Source: a virus. Taken from it: 28,011 nucleotides of DNA. The notes beneath the pieces were generated by a model that was given only the letters and a program-made list of their open reading frames with translations, had not been told where the DNA came from and did not search any database. A program made the position numbers and the translations under genes. This document shows, in pieces, positions 1 through 6,356 of this stretch; the first letter of the stretch is position 1; the number at the start of each line of letters is the position of its first letter. The stretch covers positions 1 to 28,011 of IMG/VR virus record IMGVR_UViG_3300008262_000475. One strand, written 5' to 3'.

Positions 1-21
1 GGACTCTACGAATAAATAGAA

Positions 22-67
22 ACAAAAAAGACCCCCGCCTGGTAGGTTAAAGTACCAGAGCGGGGGC
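22..67 (-). terminator. Rho-independent terminator closing the late operon
   Basis: Read on the minus strand, arms of about 13 nt (CCCCCGC, one bulged T, CTGGTA against TACCAGGCGGGGG) enclose an 8-nt loop and are followed at once by TCTTTTTTG. It lies just past the last minus-strand gene, whose stop is at 84-86. It should end the long structural and lysis transcript. On the plus strand the hairpin is followed by no T-run, so it looks one-directional. Confidence 0.9.
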
Positions 68-83
68 TATTAATTTAGTTGTA

Positions 84-275
84 TTACTTAGTGCGTCCAA
101 ATTCAGGTGCTGACTTATCAAGCGCCTTCATGATAGGACCTACTAGACCAGCAAGAAATGCAGTAGCCAATACCTTTGGGTCATGCTGACCCGCAGTGTA
201 TAGAGCGACTACAGATGCAGCAGCAGCACGTAGATATGATAATCCGATTTGCTTTAGTTTTTCTTTGTCGAACAT
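84..275 (-). CDS. Small membrane protein, r1t-like holin candidate
   Basis: A 63-aa protein with a hydrophobic stretch over about residues 15-28 (AAAASVVALYTAG), a second over about 36-50 (LATAFLAGLVGPIMKA), and a charged C-terminus ending APEFGRTK. The closing pattern of hydrophobic segment, Gly-Pro, ALD and APEFG recalls the r1t holin family of Gram-positive phages, where the tail often reads like RALNPKDPAYG. That match is from memory. The start is the ATG at 275 with a strong AAGGAGAACAA ribosome site. It lies 9 bases after the endolysin stop and is the last gene before the terminator. Role by family: membrane pores that release endolysin. The two neighbouring membrane proteins upstream of the endolysin are alternative holins. 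Confidence 0.65.
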   Translation of the reverse strand: MFDKEKLKQIGLSYLRAAAASVVALYTAGQHDPKVLATAFLAGLVGPIMKALDKSAPEFGRTK

Positions 276-284
276 TTGTTCTCC

Positions 285-794
285 TTATGACTTGAATACA
301 GGCTTGCCAAAACCTACGATATAAACTGGCAACGAACGTTTAATCTTTGAACCATTCTTAACCTTGTATGCACGTATCTTCTTGCATACCTGACCACCAT
401 TGCGCTGGTCACCCTTCTTGTCAGGGCTAGTGTTACCTTCAATACAGGTTACAGTTCCGTCTCCGTTGTCTTTAACCACGATTCCAACATGACTAATACG
501 GTCAACACCATCGTTGGGAAAATCAAAGAAAACAATATCCCCAGGTAGTGGAGTCGCTTCATTTACTTTCTCCCACTGCCCTTTCTTAATGAACGCAGTA
601 GCGCCCGCCACTGTGCTGACCACATTAGGAATCTTAAGTCCCACTTCATTTGCACACCAATTCACGAATGAGCCACACCAAGGCAAGAAGTTTGCTTTAG
701 TGAATGCTCCATATTTTGTTTCATTATCTTTTGGTCCCTCGATAACATCGAGTTCTCCCTTTGCAACTGCAATAAAATCTGCACGTTGACCCAT
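285..794 (-). CDS. CHAP-domain endolysin
   Basis: A 169-aa cell-wall hydrolase consisting essentially of one CHAP (cysteine, histidine-dependent amidohydrolase/peptidase) domain. The nucleophile is probably Cys40 in PWCGSFVNW, the histidine His102 in ISHVGIV, and the third residue Glu119 in IEGNTS. PLPGDIVFF at 83-90 is the usual strand before the catalytic His. No separate wall-binding domain follows; the basic tail at about 138-169 may serve for attachment. No signal peptide is visible, so release should need a holin. The ATG at 794 lies one base after the stop of the upstream membrane gene. CHAP enzymes cut peptidoglycan as amidases or endopeptidases, and the sequence alone does not tell which. 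Confidence 0.9.
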   Translation of the reverse strand: MGQRADFIAVAKGELDVIEGPKDNETKYGAFTKANFLPWCGSFVNWCANEVGLKIPNVVSTVAGATAFIKKGQWEKVNEATPLPGDIVFFDFPNDGVDRISHVGIVVKDNGDGTVTCIEGNTSPDKKGDQRNGGQVCKKIRAYKVKNGSKIKRSLPVYIVGFGKPVFKS

Positions 795-795
795 A

Positions 796-1038
796 TTATT
801 CGCTCGCTTTCTTATCTACCTTAGCAAAGGCTGCGTTTATTTCTTCTGATGTAAGGCTTCCATCTGCTAGATAGAAGCGTGCTAATGCTTCAAGCACTCT
901 TGCTGCGCCAAGCGCACCTGCGAGTGTTGCTGCTTGCCATACTTCAATGCCAACAAGTGAGCCAGCACCGATAACTCCGAGTGATTCTGCTGCAATAACA
1001 GCAAAGATTCTCATCATTACATTCTTAAATGTATCCAT
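796..1038 (-). CDS. Small membrane protein, possible holin
   Basis: An 80-aa protein with a hydrophobic N-terminal half, about residues 8-50, rich in Ala, Gly, Val and Ile. It can form one or two membrane helices, with GAGSLVGIEVW as a possible turn. A short charged C-terminal part follows (SLTSEEINAAFAKVDKKASE). It begins at an ATG that shares one base with the stop of the 57-aa gene (TAATG) and ends one base before the endolysin. Position and size suggest a holin or antiholin, but I see no family signature, so the role is inferred from context. Confidence 0.6.
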   Translation of the reverse strand: MDTFKNVMMRIFAVIAAESLGVIGAGSLVGIEVWQAATLAGALGAARVLEALARFYLADGSLTSEEINAAFAKVDKKASE

Positions 1039-1211
1039 TATTCATCGTCCTTTAAGTTGCGTAGATTAAGTGTGACTATCCAGATGACTAAACAAATCAC
1101 AATTGCATAACCAACAACTGTCTTGGCAGAACCTTCAAGGACTACCCAAGCAACAAACATTCCAAGGAGTGTCCATAGTTGGTTGGCAATATCAGATAGT
1201 AATTTTTTCAT
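1038..1211 (-). CDS. 57-aa two-helix membrane protein of the lysis region
   Basis: This ORF of 58 codons starts at the ATG at 1211, which shares one base with the stop of the proline-rich gene, and ends in TAA sharing one base with the next ATG. The protein begins MKKLLSDIANQLW. It has two likely membrane helices, residues 12-27 (around LLGMFVAWVVL) and 32-48 (around VVGYAIVICLVIWIV), and a charged tail NLRNLKDDE. Double TAATG coupling on both sides supports it as real despite its size. A holin, antiholin or helper role is possible; nothing identifies the family. Confidence 0.7.
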   Translation of the reverse strand: MKKLLSDIANQLWTLLGMFVAWVVLEGSAKTVVGYAIVICLVIWIVTLNLRNLKDDE

Positions 1212-2344
1212 TATGGTTTTCTCCTATAGGCTGCGGTAGCAGCAGCACCTGCTGCTGCTTGTGTTGCTATACCACCTGCAATGATTGCAGATACAACTAC
1301 TTCTTCTGCATCCTTGCGTACTTCTGGTGGTAAGTCCGCCCCCACATTTCCGAATGCTGCAAGTGCAGCACCTGGGTCTGTGAATAATTCTTGTAACAAT
1401 GCTGCTGGGTCTTGCAATAAAGCCACAGCAATTGCAACTTCTGCTGTTATAACTACACCATTCTCCAAGGTAACTGGGGTATTAGGTGCTAGACTTTCTA
1501 GGTCAACACTATTAACACTAGGAGGTTCAAGTGATATTTCAGGCTGAGGTTCTGGCTCAGACTCTTCGACTGGCTCAGGAGAAGGCTCTGGCTCTGGTGC
1601 AGGCTGCTCTTCCTCGGCTGGAGGTAGAGGCGGCTCTTCTGCAACGGGAGGTGCAGGCGGTTCTTCGACAGGCGGTTGCTCTTCAACAACTGGCGGCTCT
1701 TCCGCAGGAGCAGGTGGCTCTTCAACAGGTTCAGGAGCGGGTTCAGGAGCCTCTGGAGCGGGTTCAGGAGAAGGTTCAGGGGCTGGTTGAGGCTGAGGCT
1801 CAGGTTGAGGTGCTGGAAGCGGGACAGGTGCAGGACTTGGTTCAGGCTCCACTACTGGTGGAGGACTGGGTAGGCTGGGTTCAGGTTGAGAAGGAGAAGG
1901 AGTAGGTTCAGATGGAGTTGCTAATACTGTTTGCGTTTCTGACTGGTTGGTTTGTGTGCTGGATTCAGATGTCGAAGTCTGAGTCTCGGCAGATTCAACA
2001 ACTACAGTTGGAGAATCAACAACTGCAGTCGGAGAGTCAGAAGTTACAGTCGAAGTCTCGGAAGGAGCAGCAGTTTGCTCAGGAGAGGGCGATGGCTCTG
2101 GAGTGGGACTTACAGTAGGCTCTGGTTCTGGTGTAGGTACTACTCCGCTATAGTAACCCAAAGAAATATCGCCAAGATTGTCAGAGATATAAAGAACGTA
2201 TGGGTTTGCATATCCACCTTCACAATAAAATCTAGGGATGTATCCCTTATCTAGGGATGTATCCCTTATTGGCAAAGAACTGTTGACTATTATCCCAACC
2301 AATTTGGAATGAGCGTTGCTCGCCACCTTCAGTAGCACATACAA
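1211..2344 (-). CDS. Proline/glutamate-rich surface protein, C-terminal part of a split gene
   Basis: Open frame of 377 codons. Residues about 70-269 (bases 1538-2137) are a low-complexity spacer of Pro, Glu, Ser and Thr built from PEP, PAPEP and EEPPA units. Residues 270-377 look folded and end in a hydrophobic Ala/Gly segment followed by YRRKP, which could be a membrane helix with a positive tail. The first 33 or so residues are probably not real: they are the other frame of the upstream fragment, and a 19-bp duplication at 2232-2269 brings the frame in at KGYIPRFYCEGG. Without the extra copy this joins a signal-peptide-bearing N-terminus in one protein of about 404 aa. A rigid Pro-rich spacer between an export signal and a hydrophobic end suggests a wall-spanning envelope protein, perhaps for lysis or exclusion. 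That is inference. Confidence 0.7.
   Translation of the reverse strand: MYVLLKVASNAHSKLVGIIVNSSLPIRDTSLDKGYIPRFYCEGGYANPYVLYISDNLGDISLGYYSGVVPTPEPEPTVSPTPEPSPSPEQTAAPSETSTVTSDSPTAVVDSPTVVVESAETQTSTSESSTQTNQSETQTVLATPSEPTPSPSQPEPSLPSPPPVVEPEPSPAPVPLPAPQPEPQPQPAPEPSPEPAPEAPEPAPEPVEEPPAPAEEPPVVEEQPPVEEPPAPPVAEEPPLPPAEEEQPAPEPEPSPEPVEESEPEPQPEISLEPPSVNSVDLESLAPNTPVTLENGVVITAEVAIAVALLQDPAALLQELFTDPGAALAAFGNVGADLPPEVRKDAEEVVVSAIIAGGIATQAAAGAAATAAYRRKP
2232..2269. repeat. Perfect 19-bp tandem duplication that shifts the reading frame
   Basis: The unit ctagggatgtatcccttat occurs at 2232-2250 and again at 2251-2269 with no mismatch; two further bases before it (2230-2231) also match at the same offset. 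Each unit holds the imperfect palindrome agggat-gt-atccct. Since 19 is not a multiple of 3, the second copy moves the minus-strand frame and creates a TAA stop after KGYIPR. The frame offset between the two ORFs (2480 versus 2344, 136 bases) minus 19 is 117, an exact multiple of 3. Confidence 0.97.
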
Positions 2345-2444
2345 CAGTAGCGTTACCGTATGCTGCTTGTGCTACAGGACTCCAAAAGAATGAAGTACCC
2401 AAGACGATAAAGAATACTGAGTACTTACTTGCCTTTACTCTCAC
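2247..2444 (-). CDS. Signal-peptide N-terminal part of the split proline-rich protein
   Basis: This short frame encodes the export signal and first folded part of the gene whose remainder is at 1211-2344. From the GTG at 2444 the protein starts MRVKASKYSV, runs through a hydrophobic core (FFIVLGTSFFW) and reaches SPVAQA, a good signal-peptidase I site after residue 27. The mature part begins AYGNATVVCATEGG and stops after KGYIPR because of the 19-bp duplication. The Cys here and the Cys just beyond the break (RFYCEGG) could pair once joined. The start is uncertain: a TTG at 2480 would add 12 residues, and neither has a clear ribosome site. The GTG overlaps the end of the 74-aa gene by 20 bases. 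Confidence 0.6.
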   Translation of the reverse strand: MRVKASKYSVFFIVLGTSFFWSPVAQAAYGNATVVCATEGGEQRSFQIGWDNSQQFFANKGYIPR

Positions 2445-2649
2445 AGAGGATAAGGTAAATCTGGTCAACGCGTTGTTCAACTCGGTCCAATCGTTCGCTG
2501 TTAATATTAACTGCGTCCCTCATGCTGCTACCTGAATTTGGTTTCAGTTCGCTTAAGTAATGCTGGACTAGCCAGCGAATTCCTGCTGTAAATCCAGCAA
2601 GTAGAGTCATTATGGCTACGGCAAAGCCAGCCCATTCTGTTGGTGTCAC
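2425..2649 (-). CDS. 74-aa membrane protein with C-terminal coiled coil
   Basis: Starts at a GTG (2649) that shares one base with the TAG stop of the large tail protein (TAGTG). One membrane helix at residues about 6-31 (AGFAVAIMTLLAGF, then GIRWLVQHYL) is followed by LKPNSGSSMRD and a heptad-like stretch at 48-70 (NSERLDRVEQRVDQIYLIL). Small proteins of this plan, one helix plus a short coiled coil, are common just before the lysis genes of phages of Gram-positive hosts. Their role is not established. It opens the lysis end of the operon. Confidence 0.7.
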   Translation of the reverse strand: MTPTEWAGFAVAIMTLLAGFTAGIRWLVQHYLSELKPNSGSSMRDAVNINSERLDRVEQRVDQIYLILCESKGK

Positions 2650-4667
2650 TATACCGTCCTAACCACAATAGTAATGATGCCACCATAACCACTAAACTTA
2701 TCTGGTGGGGTAGTTCTCTTTAATGATACTGCTTCAATTTGTACTTGACGAAGTTCTTGTGTATTTAAATCCTGCCATAACACGATATCTCCGCTTTCTT
2801 CAATTGCTTCTAACTGCAAAATACGCTCATGCGCTCTGCCCTTATAGCCAGTAGTCACACCATTACGGTCTGTCTCTGTATCAAAGCAGTAAACAGGGAA
2901 CTGAATTAAACGCTGACGAGGCGTAGCAATAGTAGCCTTAGACTGATAGCCCTTAAATACAGGACCACGAGATGTAGTTGTACCATCACGTGTAAATAAA
3001 AACTTAAATGCTACATACTCACGAGCAGAAGATGGCTGGTTAGTACCCACTTCAACGGATGGAACAGCAGAATCATATGAGATGTGGTCATATTCTGTGC
3101 CATTCATATCAACTGTAACTAAGCCAAGTGAGCCATAAGCAAAGTCACCACGCCCAATAAGACGTTTAAAGTTCTTAGGCTCTAGTGTTCCGTAACGAAT
3201 GTTGCCAGTCTTTAGATAGCCACTCTCACGAAGAACAGTTGCTGACTCAAGGTAGATTGCACCATCAGTTGTCTTATGGGCAGTACAGAAAGCAAGGCGA
3301 TTAGTTGTTCCTATAAATGCAACGGCAGTTGTGTAATGTTCTGCAGTCTGAGTTACTTGCAGGTCATTTGCATATGCCATGCGGAGCGTGCTGATTTCAT
3401 TCTCTAAATCAATGCGGATAAGCCCAGCATCTAGAGCACCAATACCAGAAGCAGCCCAGACAAATCGGTCACGACCAGCAAAGTCATAAACTGGTTGGCT
3501 TGTCTCTACAATAAGTGGACCATAATCTAGCGAACCGTCTTGGTCATTGACCAATGCAACACGGATACCCTTGCTAGTGCCAATGCACATAAATCCTAGG
3601 TAATAATATATCTTCTCAATTACTTCACCTGCTGGTAATTCGGCAGCAACCACTGCTGATGTCAAAGTTGGCATGACACCAGAAGTATTTAGTGTATACT
3701 TCTGTATAGTAGAATAGATACCAGAATGTCCCGCCGTGTAAATGGCGGGTCCTGAAGCAGCAACAGATGTGTAGTGATAGTTAGTATTAGGGTTTGTGTA
3801 TACAGCAGTAGGTAATGAAGAAGCATTAGTTGGTAATTCATATACTGAATTGTTAACACAAAGAATAATACGGTCTTTAATAAACTCCATTGTTGCATGA
3901 GCAATAGTGATGCTGTTTGCAGTAAGCATAGCGCTTGGAATAGTTGTGGTGTTATCTGTAAGCAACTTCTTATACATATGCAGTCTAGGAGTACCGCTAA
4001 TGTTTGCGTTAGTTACCCAGTATGCATATACACCGTCATCGCAGATGGCATAAACAGGTTCGGCTGAGCCTGTATTGTAATCAATAAAGTGTGTAACTGT
4101 TCCATCTGCAGCAACTTTATCTACATCATACTCGTCGTGCAGTAGCACGCCTTGAGTTCCGTTCCATTGAATAGAACGAATGTGTTGATTAGTATGCTGA
4201 TGGTCTGTGCCAGTTACTGCGCCAGTGGTAATGTGCTCATTAACTACATCTTTAAGTAAAGTTACTTGTCCCTTAGTCCATACATCTACGCCTTGGCTAT
4301 CTGCAAAGCGGTAGTGTCCTGCTTCATCATTAGTTCCTGGGTCAAAGAAGTTAATACCAGCACCAGCATGGAAAGACATTTGACTACGTAACCACCAACC
4401 AGTAAGCGATTGCTCACCAGGTTCATTGCCATTATCAAACTGGTCTTTACGAAATGGTGCTGTTTGACGAGTAGCCTCATCTTTATCTGAGATTGCAGAT
4501 ATAAATGGCATACCACCAATGGCTGTATCGTAGGAGATATTTGTATTCTGCCAGACTGCATCTGTTGATACGATGCCAATGTCTGCAATAGCACGAGCAA
4601 TAGGTAGCCCATCGCTTGCTAACGCCCAGACATTACCATCACCCTCTGTTATGTCGCGACCAGCCAC
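2649..4667 (-). CDS. Large tail protein, probable propeller-like nozzle or hub component
   Basis: A 672-aa, beta-rich protein starting at a GTG (4667) behind TAAGGAGTAAC. From about residue 170 to 480 short strands ending in aromatic or hydrophobic pairs recur with Gly and Asp turns (for example DDGVYAYWV, AASGPAIYTAGHSGIY, DRFVWAASGIGAL), suggesting a beta-propeller. A separate C-terminal domain (about 570-672) contains ETDRNGVTTGYKGRAHER and VLWQDLNTQELRQVQIEAV. In podoviruses a propeller-like protein forms the tail nozzle (T7 gp12, P22 gp10). Its place beside the fiber and adhesin genes fits a tail component. The propeller is inferred from pattern only and no named family is recognised. 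A receptor-binding or baseplate-like role is the alternative. Confidence 0.65.
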   Translation of the reverse strand: MAGRDITEGDGNVWALASDGLPIARAIADIGIVSTDAVWQNTNISYDTAIGGMPFISAISDKDEATRQTAPFRKDQFDNGNEPGEQSLTGWWLRSQMSFHAGAGINFFDPGTNDEAGHYRFADSQGVDVWTKGQVTLLKDVVNEHITTGAVTGTDHQHTNQHIRSIQWNGTQGVLLHDEYDVDKVAADGTVTHFIDYNTGSAEPVYAICDDGVYAYWVTNANISGTPRLHMYKKLLTDNTTTIPSAMLTANSITIAHATMEFIKDRIILCVNNSVYELPTNASSLPTAVYTNPNTNYHYTSVAASGPAIYTAGHSGIYSTIQKYTLNTSGVMPTLTSAVVAAELPAGEVIEKIYYYLGFMCIGTSKGIRVALVNDQDGSLDYGPLIVETSQPVYDFAGRDRFVWAASGIGALDAGLIRIDLENEISTLRMAYANDLQVTQTAEHYTTAVAFIGTTNRLAFCTAHKTTDGAIYLESATVLRESGYLKTGNIRYGTLEPKNFKRLIGRGDFAYGSLGLVTVDMNGTEYDHISYDSAVPSVEVGTNQPSSAREYVAFKFLFTRDGTTTSRGPVFKGYQSKATIATPRQRLIQFPVYCFDTETDRNGVTTGYKGRAHERILQLEAIEESGDIVLWQDLNTQELRQVQIEAVSLKRTTPPDKFSGYGGIITIVVRTV

Positions 4668-4683
4668 GTTACTCCTTAGATAG

Positions 4684-4716
4684 AAAAATTAGTTGAGCAG
4701 TTTGAATCCATGCTCA
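4684..4716 (-). terminator. Weak hairpin with T-run between adhesin and tail gene
   Basis: In the 61-base gap after the 332-aa gene, the minus strand reads TGAGCA, an 11-nt loop, TGCTCA, then ACTAATTTTTC. A 6-bp stem and five Ts make at best a leaky terminator that could lower transcription into the 672-aa gene and the lysis genes. It may also be chance. Confidence 0.3.
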
Positions 4717-4728
4717 GGGATAAGTTAA

Positions 4729-5727
4729 TTAGAAGCGAAGTACGTAAAGAACTCCTGGAGAACCTGTTCCGCCTGTAACGCTTGAACCACCGCCAGCGCC
4801 ACCACCACCAGCGCCATAGCCAGTTGCATTCCCACCAGTTCCTGGGTTTCCTCCGTTGCCACCAGTTCCGATGCCACTTCCGCCACCGCCACCTTGACCG
4901 TACAATGCAGAACCACCAGCACCTCCGCCAGTAGTTCCATTAACTACGAAAGAATAAACTTTTGTAGTACTTGAACCAGCACCACCTGCTTTATTTCCAG
5001 CATTAGCATTTTGTGCGTTACCACCACTAGCACCACTAATATTATATGTTCCGCCAGTTGCAGTTCCGCCTGCGCCACCCGCGCCACCATCACCACCGAT
5101 ACCACCAACACCACCGCCAGCAGACATTCCTGCAAAAGTAGATGTTCCACCAGTTCCACCAGTTCCGCCTGCTCCAGATTGTGCTGGACCAGCAGTACCG
5201 CCAGCACCAATTACTACTGGCATTGAACCAGTAAGTTGTACTAATTTTGCAGCAAGAGAACCACTTCCTCCACCTGGAGCACCGTTGTGAGAGCCGAGAC
5301 ATCCACCTCCACCACCGCCACCACCAACAAGAACTGCATATCCGTAACCAGAAGCAGATGTACCAGTGTAAGTTGATGTTGTTGTTACTGTGTCAAGAGT
5401 TCCTGAAAAGTTATTAGTTAAAGCAGATGCTGTTTTTGTAATTGTTACAACAATGCTAGAACCAGTATCTGTCCATACACGGACTCTATCAGCAGCAGAT
5501 GCAAGATTTATTGCAACAGTTCCAGACAATGTAGTTGCTGTAGTAATTAATGTACCAGCACCTGAATAAAATTCAACAATAGCAACTGTGCTTGACGCAC
5601 AAGTAACTGTGTAAATTGCTGGGTCTAAAGAAACAGATGCTGCATACAGAGTATTAGCAGACGTGCAAGTAATTGAATTTGCGTTAATAGATGATGTTAC
5701 TGGTGCTGGAAATACGCTAATAGCCAT
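4729..5727 (-). CDS. Glycine-rich tail adhesin, second copy of the module
   Basis: 332 aa. Residues 1-105 form a Ser/Thr/Val-rich beta domain, with strands such as AIYTVTC, VAIVEFYSGAG and DRVRVWTD. Residues about 131-325 are extremely glycine-rich: AVLVGGGGGGGGC, then GGTGGTGG, GGDGGAGGAGG, GGGGGSG and GGGGAGGG, ending in SPGVLYVLRF. Such Gly runs are known from phage adhesins that fold as packed polyglycine-II helices (T-even gp38 types) and bind host receptors through loops between them. The ATG at 5727 shares one base with the stop of the preceding 100-aa gene. The 366-aa gene at 6357-7457 has the same glycine-rich design, so this pair looks duplicated. Receptor binding at the tail tip is inferred. 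Confidence 0.75.
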   Translation of the reverse strand: MAISVFPAPVTSSINANSITCTSANTLYAASVSLDPAIYTVTCASSTVAIVEFYSGAGTLITTATTLSGTVAINLASAADRVRVWTDTGSSIVVTITKTASALTNNFSGTLDTVTTTSTYTGTSASGYGYAVLVGGGGGGGGCLGSHNGAPGGGSGSLAAKLVQLTGSMPVVIGAGGTAGPAQSGAGGTGGTGGTSTFAGMSAGGGVGGIGGDGGAGGAGGTATGGTYNISGASGGNAQNANAGNKAGGAGSSTTKVYSFVVNGTTGGGAGGSALYGQGGGGGSGIGTGGNGGNPGTGGNATGYGAGGGGAGGGSSVTGGTGSPGVLYVLRF

Positions 5728-6029
5728 TAGGAAATCTCCACTCCGCTAATATGAAATTTTACTGTAGTTGCTGATGCAAGACCAGCAATAATCTTTGTTG
5801 TAGCAAGTGTTTGCTTTAGGTCAAATGCTGCTGTTGAGTTAGCAGCAATTGCTGTATCCTTAAACAAATCAACGCTATCAAGCGTAATAGTAAATGTTGC
5901 TGCACTAGCAGCAGAGTTAGTTACCACAATATTAGTCACTACTGTAGTAGTAGATGATGGAACTGTGTATAGGGTTGTGCTTGTTGTTGCTGCTGCTGTG
6001 CGAGCCAGAGCCTTAGATGTTGTAGCCAT
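5727..6029 (-). CDS. Small beta tail protein, paralog of the 109-aa gene
   Basis: A 100-aa Ala/Thr-rich protein with no charged clusters. It shares with the 109-aa product at 7937-8266 the start MATT-K-L, the segment TTLYTVPSST, a following VV--I-V-N, AATF-I, LATT, and the end G-EIS. Both genes sit directly before beta- or Gly-rich tail genes and both couple to the next gene through TAATG. The ribosome site AAGGAAG lies before the ATG at 6029. The fold is probably a small beta-sandwich that decorates or joins the fiber. The function is unknown. Confidence 0.7.
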   Translation of the reverse strand: MATTSKALARTAAATTSTTLYTVPSSTTTVVTNIVVTNSAASAATFTITLDSVDLFKDTAIAANSTAAFDLKQTLATTKIIAGLASATTVKFHISGVEIS

Positions 6030-6049
6030 TAGTTACTACTTCCTTTTCT

Positions 6050-6169
6050 TTACTTTGAATCCATAATGTCTTCGATGACAATTGGTTCTGCTAGTGCTGT
6101 TACTTGGGTTGAAGTAACAAGTGTTGTTGCTGTTGAGCCAAGGTTGGCTAGGTCACGGGCTTTAGTCAT
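6050..6169 (-). CDS. 39-aa mini-protein with a fiber-like ARDLAN motif
   Basis: Forty codons from the ATG at 6169, which shares one base with the stop of the 58-aa gene, to the TAA at 6050-6052. The protein starts MTKARDLANLGSTATTLV and ends EDIMDSK. KARDLANLGS recalls a short segment I remember from fiber and other virion proteins of aquatic phages, where it precedes a long repeat region; here almost nothing follows. It could be a remnant of a fiber gene or a tiny structural peptide. Coupling on its upstream side and a 20-base gap with a ribosome site downstream support translation. Confidence 0.5.
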   Translation of the reverse strand: MTKARDLANLGSTATTLVTSTQVTALAEPIVIEDIMDSK

Positions 6170-6345
6170 TAGTTATCCTGTTCTGCAAAAACAATAATTG
6201 CTTGTCGTATTTCATTTTGTAATGTTTCAAGTTCTTTTTTTGTATTAGCAAATGCTTCTATTGCTGCAGACTCTGTATCAAATCTTTCCTTTAATACAGT
6301 TTCTCTATCAAGCATATCCTGAATATCTTCTGATGTAATTGTCAT
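6169..6345 (-). CDS. 58-aa helical, probably coiled-coil protein
   Basis: Starts at the ATG at 6345 behind GGAGAGCAT and ends in TAATG at 6169. The 58-aa product is charged and helical: MTITSEDIQDMLDRE at the start, then ERFDTESAAIEAFANTK and ELETLQNEIRQAI, with hydrophobic residues spaced as in a coiled coil. It lies between two adhesin modules. Similar short coiled-coil proteins accompany phage fiber genes as assembly helpers, but no family is recognised here. Confidence 0.6.
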   Translation of the reverse strand: MTITSEDIQDMLDRETVLKERFDTESAAIEAFANTKKELETLQNEIRQAIIVFAEQDN

Positions 6346-6356
6346 ATGCTCTCCAA

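Noticed and set aside
1498-1905. Several open frames on both strands overlapping the Pro/Glu-rich spacer
   Set aside because: Low-complexity CCN/GAR codons leave other frames open; these have Gln/Leu/Val- or Arg/Trp-rich compositions with no ribosome sites.
2232-2344. Programmed ribosomal frameshift joining the two parts of the Pro-rich gene
   Set aside because: No slippery heptamer is seen in the overlap, and the exact 19-bp repeat explains the frame change fully.
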